Assembly: GCF_035609205.1 (NCBI RefSeq)
Contig: NZ_CP141184.1
Span: forward strand, 5,153,001-5,217,000
Length of the DNA stretch: 64,000 nt
From: Hymenobacter sp. GOD-10R
Lineage (GTDB): Bacteria; Bacteroidota; Bacteroidia; Cytophagales; Hymenobacteraceae
Direction of reading: 5' to 3'
Made by a program: the position numbers and the translations under genes. The stretch's first letter is position 1. Every line of letters starts with the position of its first letter. The notes under the pieces are model-generated. The model was not told where the DNA came from. It saw only the letters and a list, made by a program, of their open reading frames with translations, and did no database searches. Below, piece after piece: positions 53,003 to 61,259 of this stretch.

Positions 53003-55006
53003 TTAGAGTGCCTCTAGCTCCTCGTGGTAACCCCCACTCAAGATGGGGAAACGCAGCCAAGAGCGCGGGTCTACGTTGTAGTCGTCGAGGTGGAAAGACG
53101 GCGCGTATCGCTCCCGCTTCCATTGGTTGCGCGCCCACAGGGAGTAGAAGCGCTTTACGTACGTTTTGAGGAGTGCAGGATCAGTAGTTGGGTTTTCCTC
53201 GACCAGCGTGTCCAATGTCTGTTTTGGACTCAGGCGATTATAAAAGGCCAAGCGCTCGATATGATTGAGCATAGGATATGGCATCAAGTCGCGCTCGTCG
53301 GTTTGCTTTTCTTCCAAGGGGCGCAGCTCGGCCGTAGGCTCTAGATTATTTACCCGAGCCAAAGCCGTATACCCTAGCTCCTGTTGAGCCCAGCGTAGCC
53401 AGAGCTTCACAAAGTACTTGTCAACTCCAGCAATCGGCGAGATACTACCGGCCGTGTCGCCGTCCATGGTGCAATAGCCTACTGAAGCCTCAGAGCGGTT
53501 GGAAGTCGTGATGAGCAGGCAGTTTTTTATGTTCGCCACGAGCCAAATACCGGGGGCCCGTACCCTAGCTTGAATGTTTTGCAAAGCCAAGTCATCGGTT
53601 TTCCAGCTCAACTCCCGACCTAGGGCATGCTCGATCTTGCCCACGTAGCCCTTCACTTCATCGTCGATAGTCCAGTTGAAGAACACGGCTCCAATGGAAT
53701 CAGCTAGATCCTTCGCCGACAGGTACGTATCGTCCGACGAGTTAACCGTTCCCTGGTAAGCGCATGTTAGTAAGCGCTCTACCAGTGGCTTATTGGCCGT
53801 CGCAAATAATGCCGCTTGCGGCGGCTGCGTAGCGGTTCTTCCCACATTAGCCTGCGAAACTTCCGCAGTGCCGGGAGCCGCTGAGCTAGGTTGGCTGCCG
53901 CTGTTTTCACGGTTGAGCACCTTGGCAAAACCAGCATCTACGTCGGCGGCTAGTGCCGCAATATCCTCCGCGGAGAAGCACCCCGAGCGGCGCATAAACT
54001 CGGCAGCCCCCACCTCTGCGACACCAAGCCGCACCATTTCTGCTACCGACACGGCACACATGCACGAGTCGGCGCCACCACTAAGGGAGAGCACAAACCC
54101 ACGGCTCTTGGCTTTGCGCAAGTAGTCAAATAAGCCTAGGCTTAAGGCCTGATTTAGCTCACGATATTCGTCAGGGGCCGGCAGTGGGGTAATTGTTTCG
54201 GCGATCGGTAAGTCGACCTCAAAATCAACGTCGGTGCACTCCAGATCCACTTCCTTGAAGCTCATCAGTTGATTGCGGGTAATCAGGTGCCCATTGCGTG
54301 CCACCAGAATCTCGCCGTCGTAAATCGTGCGGCCCGACTCGTTGCCGAGCAAGTTAGCGTAGAGGTAGGTGCATTTATAGTCTCGCGACGCCTCCAGCAC
54401 GATGTGGTAACGCTGGTCGGTTTTGCTCATGGCAAAGTGGCTTGCCGACGGGTTAACAATAAGCTGCACGCCCCTAGGTATCAGGCGCCCCGCTGGCCGA
54501 TCGGCGGCTGGTCGCCACGCATCCTCGCAAATTTCGAAGCCAAACTTTACGCCTTTGTGCTCAAACACCAAGTCGCCAATGGTGTATTCCTCGCCTTGCC
54601 AGGTGAACTGAGCAGTTTGCCCTGCCCTCCACGATACGAAGAACCTAGGTTCATAATGCACGCCGTCATTAGCCAGGAACTGCTTGGCCGCGAAACCTAG
54701 CACTTCACCGTCGCGCAGCACGCAAGAGGTATTGTACGTGTGCCCATTGAGACGCACCGGCAGCCCTACACATACCGCAATGCCTTGCGTCCAAGGACGA
54801 ATCTGCTGCAAGTGGGCCAAGGCTGATTCGGGCAGCCAATCACTCAGAAAAAGGTCTTCGCAGTTGTAGCCAGTCAGGCATAGCTCGGGTAAGCACAATA
54901 GCTCTACACCTTGGGCTTTCGCTTGCGTGATAGCCTCTTCAATGTTGCGAAGATTGTGTTGCCAATCGAAAGGAATTTGGTTGAGGGCAGCGCCGGCAAT
55001 TCTCAT
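53003..55006 (-). CDS. nadE: glutamine-dependent NAD+ synthase
   Basis: A 667-residue bifunctional enzyme. The N-terminal nitrilase (about 1-275) releases ammonia from glutamine: E41 in CLPEL, a Lys region near AAKQFLANDG, and Cys in GFEICEDAW. The C-terminal synthetase (about 300-667) has the P-loop LSLSGGADSC and makes NAD from nicotinic acid adenine dinucleotide and ATP. A low-complexity Ala/Ser/Gln/Pro stretch lies in the synthetase near 385-420 (SGSQPSSAAPGTAE...). It has no known role. ATG 55006 (MRIAGAALNQIPFDWQ) is preferred to an upstream frame start (55072). Confidence 0.94.
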   Translation of the reverse strand: MRIAGAALNQIPFDWQHNLRNIEEAITQAKAQGVELLCLPELCLTGYNCEDLFLSDWLPESALAHLQQIRPWTQGIAVCVGLPVRLNGHTYNTSCVLRDGEVLGFAAKQFLANDGVHYEPRFFVSWRAGQTAQFTWQGEEYTIGDLVFEHKGVKFGFEICEDAWRPAADRPAGRLIPRGVQLIVNPSASHFAMSKTDQRYHIVLEASRDYKCTYLYANLLGNESGRTIYDGEILVARNGHLITRNQLMSFKEVDLECTDVDFEVDLPIAETITPLPAPDEYRELNQALSLGLFDYLRKAKSRGFVLSLSGGADSCMCAVSVAEMVRLGVAEVGAAEFMRRSGCFSAEDIAALAADVDAGFAKVLNRENSGSQPSSAAPGTAEVSQANVGRTATQPPQAALFATANKPLVERLLTCAYQGTVNSSDDTYLSAKDLADSIGAVFFNWTIDDEVKGYVGKIEHALGRELSWKTDDLALQNIQARVRAPGIWLVANIKNCLLITTSNRSEASVGYCTMDGDTAGSISPIAGVDKYFVKLWLRWAQQELGYTALARVNNLEPTAELRPLEEKQTDERDLMPYPMLNHIERLAFYNRLSPKQTLDTLVEENPTTDPALLKTYVKRFYSLWARNQWKRERYAPSFHLDDYNVDPRSWLRFPILSGGYHEELEAL

Positions 55007-55202
55007 GAGCAGTGGAAAAGTGTTTGAAAGAACAACTGGTTTTCGGCTCGACAGGTTGTGTTCAGTGGGCAAAAACTAGCACAAACCTAGGTACAAGCCC
55101 TGTTACTACCCGCGTATTGCATTATCTTTCCAAACAACTGCAGGCGCCCTCTTACTTGCTTTTGCGATTCGTATGCGTGCACCTGCGCAAGCTTGGCTTA
55201 CT

Positions 55203-55511
55203 ATGGATAACTCTGCCGGCACCAACACCAAAAAATGCCCGCATTGTGGACAATGGTCTGCGTGGAATTTACATCACGAGGATCGATGCACACACTGCGG
55301 CGAATTGCTCGATCCGCAGGCGTATCAAAGTGTACTCCGCCGAACTGAAGAGGAGCATAAGCAGGAGAAAGCACCCAAAGTTTTTATCCAGATTCATCCG
55401 AACGACGGCACGTTTACCCGTCTTTGGAAGTATGCTGTTCTGAGCGGGCAAATGCTTTTTGCGGCTATTATTTCCTTTTTTATATGGCTAGGCGTTGCGT
55501 TAGCAGGCTAG
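55203..55511 (+). CDS. small zinc-ribbon protein with a C-terminal membrane helix
   Basis: A 102-residue protein. The N-terminus has two CPHC/CTHC-type knuckles (KKCPHCGQWSAW and DRCTHCGELLD), a zinc-ribbon. A charged, helical middle (about 40-65) is followed by a hydrophobic tail (MLFAAIISFFIWLGVALAG), so it is a tail-anchored membrane protein with the zinc-ribbon in the cytosol. ATG 55203 (MDNSAGTNTKK) is chosen over one 30 bases upstream. A TATCTTTC (one mismatch from a -7) lies near 55122. The next gene overlaps its end by 28 bases. Function unknown. Confidence 0.78.
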   Translation: MDNSAGTNTKKCPHCGQWSAWNLHHEDRCTHCGELLDPQAYQSVLRRTEEEHKQEKAPKVFIQIHPNDGTFTRLWKYAVLSGQMLFAAIISFFIWLGVALAG

Positions 55512-55894
55512 AACAGCGAGGCTTACACCTACCAGAGCTAGGCCACCCGCTCTTCGTTGGAGCAGCCGTGTTGTACGTGCTTTATAAAGCGGTGCGCCTA
55601 TTTAGCGCTTGGCCCTTACCAGCCTGTATTACAGCCTATTTGGCTGATCTTACCTGCATGCCTATTCTGCTGACGCTAGCGTTGGTAATACAACGGCGCC
55701 TCACCCACAACCTAACTTTTACCCTGCCGGATTCTTGGCTTGTGGCGACGTGGCTGTACGTCTCGGTCGTTTTCGAGGTAATAGTTCCGAATTGGTCCGC
55801 CCGCTACGTCCACGATCCGTTGGACATAGTAGCTTATGCGCTCGGCACCCTAGCTTTTCGCTACTGGCTCAACCGACCAGCTTTGCCAGCCTAG
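55484..55894 (+). CDS. small polytopic membrane protein, unknown function
   Basis: A 136-residue protein with about four hydrophobic segments (LFVGAAVLYVLYKAV, MPILLTLALVI, VATWLYVSVVFEVIV, LDIVAYALGTLAF). The conserved-looking end DPLDIVAYALG resembles VanZ-like superfamily loops, but I do not assign it. ATG 55484 overlaps the zinc-ribbon gene by 28 bases, implying translational coupling. It converges with rnc, ending 10 bases before it. The open frame upstream to 55424 has only a TTG and is rejected. Confidence 0.7.
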   Translation: MARRCVSRLEQRGLHLPELGHPLFVGAAVLYVLYKAVRLFSAWPLPACITAYLADLTCMPILLTLALVIQRRLTHNLTFTLPDSWLVATWLYVSVVFEVIVPNWSARYVHDPLDIVAYALGTLAFRYWLNRPALPA

Positions 55895-55904
55895 CACCAC
55901 CGCC

Positions 55905-56654
55905 TCACACCCCTAAGGCAGCCAGTGCCCGCTCCGCTGCGGTTTGCTCCGCTTGCTTTTTCGACAGGCCCATGCCCGTGGCTACCGGTTCATCATCAAT
56001 TAGCACCGTGGCCGAAAACTCCATGGTGCCGCCTACTTGCGGTTGGCCGGCGATGTCGTAGCGCAGGTTCTTTCCTTGCCGTTGCGCCCACTCAATCAGC
56101 TTGCTTTTAAAGTTGCTAGTCGTGGTGGCTAGCGCCTTCACATCAACGTACGGCTTGATCAGGCGGTTCAGCACAAACTTGCGGGCCGCTTTGTAGCCAT
56201 GATCGAGGTACACGGCCCCGACCAAAGCTTCCAGCGCATTGCCATTAACGGACCGCGACCGAGAAACCCGGCTCTGGGTCGGGTCGAGCTGCACGAGCTT
56301 ATCGAGACCAATTTTTAAGGCAATAGCGTTCAGGCTCTCTCGGTTTACGATGCGAGAGCGGGTTTCGGTGAGAAAGCCTTCTTGCTCGTACGGGTACTTG
56401 CGAAACAGGTACTCGGCTACAACCGAACCTAGGATAGCATCCCCTAAGAACTCTAGGCGCTCATTGCTCTGATGCCGTCCTTGTTCCGGCTGTTGGCGCA
56501 CCACCGAAGAGTGCGTAAACGCTAAATGATAAAGCCGCACGTTGTCAGGCGTGCGGCCGATTACCGTGGCAATTGCTTGCCGGAAAGCGCGGTCTTGACC
56601 AAGAAACCGTCGGAAAAAACCGAACAGCGGAAGGGGCTGACCGGAACGAGGCAT
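55905..56654 (-). CDS. rnc: ribonuclease III
   Basis: A 249-residue dsRNA-specific endonuclease for rRNA maturation and mRNA turnover. The signature NERLEFLGDAILGSVVAEYL and the second acidic site GNALEALVGAVYLDHG are present. A dsRNA-binding domain occupies about 180-249 (PQVGGTMEFSATVLIDDEPV, then KKQAEQTAAERALAAL). Its ATG overlaps the fabF stop by one base (TAATG), so it is translationally coupled in the fab operon. Confidence 0.95.
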   Translation of the reverse strand: MPRSGQPLPLFGFFRRFLGQDRAFRQAIATVIGRTPDNVRLYHLAFTHSSVVRQQPEQGRHQSNERLEFLGDAILGSVVAEYLFRKYPYEQEGFLTETRSRIVNRESLNAIALKIGLDKLVQLDPTQSRVSRSRSVNGNALEALVGAVYLDHGYKAARKFVLNRLIKPYVDVKALATTTSNFKSKLIEWAQRQGKNLRYDIAGQPQVGGTMEFSATVLIDDEPVATGMGLSKKQAEQTAAERALAALGV

Positions 56655-57904
56655 TATTCGTTGAATTTGCGGAAGATAACCGATGTGTTGTGCCCGCCGA
56701 AACCAAACGTATTGCTCATCGCGATATTCACCGTACGGGTCTGCGCCTGGTTGAACGTAAAGTTCAGACGCGCATCCAGTTCAGGGTCGTCGGTGAAGTG
56801 GTTGATGGTTGGGGGCACCAAGTTGTTCTGAATAGCCAAGATAGCCGCTACAGCTTCAATACCACCAGCACCACCCAGTAAGTGCCCCGTCATGCTCTTC
56901 GTCGAGCTGATGTTCAGGTTATAGGCGTGGTCGCCAAACACTTTCTGAATAGCTTTGATCTCGGCACCGTCGCCGAGGGGCGTGCTTGTGCCGTGTGTAT
57001 TGATGTAGTCGACGTCTTCCGGATTGAGGCCAGCATCTCGGAGGGCGTTTTTCATTACCAACACGACGCCGTTTCCTTCCGGATCAGGGGCCGTAATGTG
57101 GTACGCATCAGCCGACATGCCACCACCAATCAGTTCCGCGTAGATCTTCGCGCCGCGGGCTTTGGCGTGCTCATACTCTTCTAGCACCAAGGCGCCGGAA
57201 CCTTCCCCGAGCACGAAACCATCCCGTTCCTTATCGTAAGGGCGCGAAGCTAGCTCAGGGGTGTCGTTCCGCTCGCTCATGGCTTTCAACGCGTTGAAGC
57301 CTCCTACGCCCGACTCGGTCACGGCGGCTTCGGAGCCACCCGTCACCACCACATCGGCCATGTTGAGGCGAATGTAGTTGAAGGCGGAGATGATAGAATC
57401 GGAAGAAGAAGCACAAGCCGAAGTCGTTACGAAATTCGGACCGCGAAACTTGTGGCGGATGGAGATGTTGCCAGACGCGCTGTCGGCAATCATCTTCGGA
57501 ATGAAGAAAGGGTTGAAGCGTGGCGTACCGTCGCCTTTGGCAAAGGCAATACACTCTGCTTGCAGCGAAGTGAGGCCACCGATGCCGGAACCCCAGATAA
57601 CACCTACTCGGTCTTTGTCGACGCCTTCGTCGAGGCCAGCATCTTTGATGGCTTCGTCGCTGGCAATCAGCGCAAACTGAGTGAAGATATCCATCTTCCG
57701 ACCTTCCTTGCGGTCAAAGTAATCGTCAGGGTTGTACCCTTTTACTTCGCAGGCGAAGCGGGTCTTGAACTTGCTGGCGTCGAAGCGGGTGATGGGCGCG
57801 GCTCCACTGACCCCCTGCGACAAACCGCTCCAATAGTCGGATACGGTGTTCCCAATGGGAGTGATGGCACCTAGGCCGGTCACGACAACTCTCCGAAGAG
57901 ACAT
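56654..57904 (-). CDS. fabF: 3-oxoacyl-ACP synthase II
   Basis: A 416-residue ketoacyl synthase that extends acyl-ACP by two carbons with malonyl-ACP. The catalytic triad is C164 (TSACASSSDS), H304 (THGTSTPLGD) and H341 (SMTGHLLGGAGG). The length is as in E. coli FabF. It follows acpP, whose product it uses, 102 bases downstream, and overlaps rnc. No regulatory site is clear. Confidence 0.96.
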   Translation of the reverse strand: MSLRRVVVTGLGAITPIGNTVSDYWSGLSQGVSGAAPITRFDASKFKTRFACEVKGYNPDDYFDRKEGRKMDIFTQFALIASDEAIKDAGLDEGVDKDRVGVIWGSGIGGLTSLQAECIAFAKGDGTPRFNPFFIPKMIADSASGNISIRHKFRGPNFVTTSACASSSDSIISAFNYIRLNMADVVVTGGSEAAVTESGVGGFNALKAMSERNDTPELASRPYDKERDGFVLGEGSGALVLEEYEHAKARGAKIYAELIGGGMSADAYHITAPDPEGNGVVLVMKNALRDAGLNPEDVDYINTHGTSTPLGDGAEIKAIQKVFGDHAYNLNISSTKSMTGHLLGGAGGIEAVAAILAIQNNLVPPTINHFTDDPELDARLNFTFNQAQTRTVNIAMSNTFGFGGHNTSVIFRKFNE

Positions 57905-58006
57905 AGGCTAGCGGGAGGGCGAAAGAAGAACTGGACTAAAAAGCAAAACGGCCGGCGGCGGGCCGGCCGAAAAGCACTAAACTTTACTAACAAAAAAGCG
58001 CAAACC

Positions 58007-58243
58007 TTACTTGGCGTGCTCTTCTAGGTAGCTGATAGCTTGGCCTACCGTGGCGATGTTCTCAGCTTGATCGTCTGGAATTGATACGTTGAATTCTTTT
58101 TCGAATTCCATGATCAGCTCAACGGTATCCAGTGAATCAGCACCTAGATCGTTCGTGAAGCTCGCTTCTGGCGTAACTTCCGAAGCTTCAACACCAAGTT
58201 TATCGATGATAATGGCTTTTACTTTTTCTGCAATTTCAGACAT
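58007..58243 (-). CDS. acpP: acyl carrier protein
   Basis: A 78-residue acidic ACP. S37 in [16 protein letters not shown] takes the phosphopantetheine arm. The ATG at 58243 gives the normal length ([12 protein letters not shown]); an open frame upstream reaches 58303 but adds a non-family N-terminus. It leads the acpP-fabF-rnc block. Confidence 0.96.
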   Translation of the reverse strand: MSEIAEKVKAIIIDKLGVEASEVTPEASFTNDLGADSLDTVELIMEFEKEFNVSIPDDQAENIATVGQAISYLEEHAK

Positions 58244-58372
58244 TTCCGTGGGGGTTTGAGGAAAACTAGGCACAAATAACACTATCTTCCCTAACATTTT
58301 CAAACAAAGCCCCCCGAATCTTCTAGGTACAAGATTATGATGGGACAGGTTCCTTTGGCCTGCGCTCGTACT

Positions 58373-58380
58373 TAGTTTTG
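58373..58380 (+). promoter_or_regulatory. Bacteroidota -7 element before the IPExxxVDY gene
   Basis: TAGTTTTG is a full TAnnTTTG match, 25 bases before the ATG at 58406. The -33 is not clear. Confidence 0.6.
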
Positions 58381-58405
58381 TTGTTTAGTGGCTCCATTTT
58401 CTGCT

Positions 58406-58831
58406 ATGAAAACACTTACACTGGAGGTAGAATACGACTGCGACTTCGACTTATTTGGCCTGGTTTCGTCGAGCCGGGAGCATAAGCTAGCTTGGGCGCT
58501 GAACCACACACTAGGCCTGCGCTTGGTAAAACAGCAGGATCTGATTTACCCTCTAAATCAAGGCCGCTTGGTTATCAGCAACTATTTATACGAGAACGAG
58601 GTAAGCACTTTGCGCTTGTTTCGCAACCGATCACTCGATCCATCTACCCTCAAAAAACCCTTTCTGGCGCCTGATGTCAAAGAGTATGACTACCTGGTGC
58701 AGGTTTGCAACGGCACCGGCCGGTTAGCTAGTGAGTTGGTAGTCGAGCGGTTAACAATGCTACCCGACGTGCAATACGCGTGTCAGTTCGACCCAAACGA
58801 GCTAAAATTCAAAGAAAATCTGCTCTTTTGA
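58406..58831 (+). CDS. IPExxxVDY-family protein
   Basis: A 141-residue cytosolic protein of unknown function, seen almost only in Bacteroidota next to pyk. The recognisable parts are LEVEYDCDFDLFGLVSSSRE near the start, KEYDYLVQVCNGTG and LTMLPDVQYACQFDPNEL, in the place of the named IPExxxVDY motif. ATG 58406 follows the -7 element; the open frame from 58388 begins within the promoter region. It lies divergently to acpP and directly before pyk. Confidence 0.82.
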   Translation: MKTLTLEVEYDCDFDLFGLVSSSREHKLAWALNHTLGLRLVKQQDLIYPLNQGRLVISNYLYENEVSTLRLFRNRSLDPSTLKKPFLAPDVKEYDYLVQVCNGTGRLASELVVERLTMLPDVQYACQFDPNELKFKENLLF

Positions 58832-58955
58832 GCGGCCAATGAAGCTGCAACTCAGAAGCACATGCCCCACGTATGGTGGCTGAGCCGACGGCTACATTGG
58901 CTTAGTGGCACGCTCAATAGGTTGCTTAGCTCTGTCGTCTTCCTTCTGATCAAGC

Positions 58956-58963
58956 TACCTTTG
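58956..58963 (+). promoter_or_regulatory. Bacteroidota -7 element for pyk
   Basis: TACCTTTG, a full match, 38 bases before the pyk ATG. It suggests pyk has its own promoter in addition to any read-through from the IPExxxVDY gene. Confidence 0.6.
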
Positions 58964-59001
58964 GGTCCGCCAATTATATTCTGACACCTCTTACTAAGTT
59001 C

Positions 59002-60441
59002 ATGGAACCTCGTCCCACGTTCAACAAAACTAAAATTGTGGCCACTGTTGGGCCCGCCTCCAACACATATGAGCGCCTCAGCACCCTTATACGGGAGGGA
59101 GTTGATGTGTTTCGCCTCAACTTTTCGCACGGCTCTTACGAGGATCACTTAGCTGTTATCAACACCGTGCGGCGTGTGAATAAAGATCTGCGCACCAATG
59201 CCGGTCTGCTTCAAGATTTGCAAGGTCCGAAGATCCGCTTGGGCGAAGTAGAAGGTGGCAGTGTAGAAATCAGTGCCGGCGACCGAATCAAACTGGTATG
59301 CGGCGAAAAAGAAACTAGCACAGCTACGCGCCTCAGCACCATCTACCTAGGCCTAGCTCGCGACGTGAAGCCCGGTGATGCTATCCTGATCGACGATGGC
59401 AAGATCGAGTTGCGTGTACTAGCTACCGACCGCGACAAAGAAGTAGACGTTGAAGTAATCTACGGTGGTACCGTAAAACCCCGCAAGGGCATCAACCTTC
59501 CTGACTCCGACGTAACAGCGCCCTCGATGACGGAGAAGGACATTGCTGACTTACAGTTCGGCCTAGAGCACGACGTAGATTGGGTAGCTTTGTCTTTCGC
59601 TCGACGTGCCGAAGATATCCGCTTCATCAAGTCGCTGATTGCCGAAAGTGGCAAACAGACGCGTGTTATTGCCAAAATTGAAACACCTGAAGGTCTTCGT
59701 AACGTCGACGAAATCATTGCGCTGACGGATGCCGTGATGGTAGCCCGTGGCGACCTAGGGGTTGAAATTGCAAGTGGTGAGGTGCCTCTGGCCCAGAAGA
59801 TGATTATCCAGAAGTGCAACCAAGCGGGCAAACCGGTTATCGTCGCCACCCAGATGATGGAGAGCATGATAACGAACCCACGCCCAACGCGCGCTGAAAC
59901 CAACGACGTCGCTAATGCGGTGCTCGATGGCACTGATGCAGTGATGCTTTCTGCTGAAACAGCGGTAGGCTCTTACCCTATCGAGGTTATCCGGCAGATG
60001 GTAAGCATCATTCGTAGCGTAGAAAGCCGCTCCGCCACGATCTACAACCACTGGTTCCCTATCGATCCGAAGTCGCCTTCTTTCATGGTCGATAGCTTGC
60101 TGTCAGCTGCGGGTCACTTAGCGAAAAACACGGGCGCTAAGGCCATCACGGGACTAACCTTCCGTGGGTATACCGCTTTCCAGATTTCCAAGTATCGCCC
60201 CAAGGCTGATATCTTCATCTTCACCAGCAACCGCAGCCTGCTCACGGTGCTCAGTCTAGTGTGGGGCGTACGCGCATTCTACTACGACCGCATGCTCAGC
60301 ACCGATAGCACCGTATCGGATATCCGCTACGCCCTAACAGCAGCTGGTCACTTGCAGAAAGGCGATGTATTCATCAACACGGCATCTATGCCGATCAATG
60401 AGAAGGGCAAGACAAACATGGTTAAGGTGAGTGTTGCCTAA
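59002..60441 (+). CDS. pyk: pyruvate kinase
   Basis: A 479-residue enzyme that makes pyruvate and ATP from phosphoenolpyruvate and ADP in glycolysis. Motifs RLNFSHGSYEDH, KIRLGEVEG, the catalytic Lys in AKIETPEGL and MVARGDLGVEI are all present, followed by a C-terminal domain without extra modules. The length is typical of the short form. The substrate-binding and metal-binding residues appear complete. Confidence 0.96.
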   Translation: MEPRPTFNKTKIVATVGPASNTYERLSTLIREGVDVFRLNFSHGSYEDHLAVINTVRRVNKDLRTNAGLLQDLQGPKIRLGEVEGGSVEISAGDRIKLVCGEKETSTATRLSTIYLGLARDVKPGDAILIDDGKIELRVLATDRDKEVDVEVIYGGTVKPRKGINLPDSDVTAPSMTEKDIADLQFGLEHDVDWVALSFARRAEDIRFIKSLIAESGKQTRVIAKIETPEGLRNVDEIIALTDAVMVARGDLGVEIASGEVPLAQKMIIQKCNQAGKPVIVATQMMESMITNPRPTRAETNDVANAVLDGTDAVMLSAETAVGSYPIEVIRQMVSIIRSVESRSATIYNHWFPIDPKSPSFMVDSLLSAAGHLAKNTGAKAITGLTFRGYTAFQISKYRPKADIFIFTSNRSLLTVLSLVWGVRAFYYDRMLSTDSTVSDIRYALTAAGHLQKGDVFINTASMPINEKGKTNMVKVSVA

Positions 60442-61259
60442 GCATATCGTCACGTTTTTGATAGAAATAACAACAGCCTAACGGCGTTATATTTCATTGC
60501 ACTCAGGCACTCTGCTGACAGTGCTTTTCTTAAGAAGGCCTCGCTACTGGTAGCGAGGCCTTCTTGCGTATCGTGGAGACGGCCATAAGGCTAGCGTGGA
60601 TGTTTCTGCTAAGCATGCGAATTATTTGCGCGTGCTACCTGAATACATAGGCATCCAAGTTCCATCCGCTGTTCTACTTTACCTAATGCTGAGCCAATGA
60701 AATTGACACCTTATATAATATATAGGGTATGGTTGAATAGTTCTCAGTTGACTACTCGTCAAGACGCCTACATCTTAGGATCAGGAATCCTATAAATACT
60801 ACTATAACAGCGTAAGAGAATAGCTTAGATAATAAAGCGCGTACGCAAAAGCCACGCTCTCTAGCAAATACCTACTTAGTGATAGGTGCTATAATACTAT
60901 ATTAATATTTAAAGCCTGATGTATGACGTCCCTTTACGTAGGTTTACTAATCTATAATTGGCGTCAAATGAAGTTACGCAAACGATTCTTTAGCTAAACA
61001 AGTCCAATTACTTGCTCTGACAATAGTGGCATTATCTATTTCTCACCAATTCAGTAACCCACCTCTATTATATAACTTTTCTTATAAACGCAATACTATA
61101 GAATCATTTCCACTTACTATATAAACGACAAGTATTCACGATTATTCTCCTTGTTATTCATCGAATTTTAATAAATCTCGTACTTAATTGTAGCGTTCAA
61201 AGCAAAACACGCGTACTTTCGTACCTGACTGAAAGAGTCTAATCCAAACCATTGTTTTT
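60442..61259. other. 818-base AT-rich region between pyk and the SGNH gene
   Basis: After the pyk terminator the region is AT-rich, with runs such as ATATAATATATAGG near 60715. No open frame resembles a protein, and I find no tRNA or long repeat. It may contain distal regulatory DNA or a decayed gene. A TACTTTCG (61214-61221), one mismatch from a -7 element, lies 38 bases before the 61260 start. Confidence 0.6.
60532..60565 (+). terminator. terminator after pyk
   Basis: Perfect 15-bp arms 60532-60546 and 60551-60565 with a CTGG loop and a GGCCTCGC core. It lies 90 bases after the pyk stop; the T-run is short (TTCTT). Confidence 0.85.

Noticed and set aside
60600..61200. Possible small RNA or short genes in the 818-base gap
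   Set aside because: I could not find a stable stem set, a tRNA-like fold or a protein-like frame, so I list it only as a region to watch.
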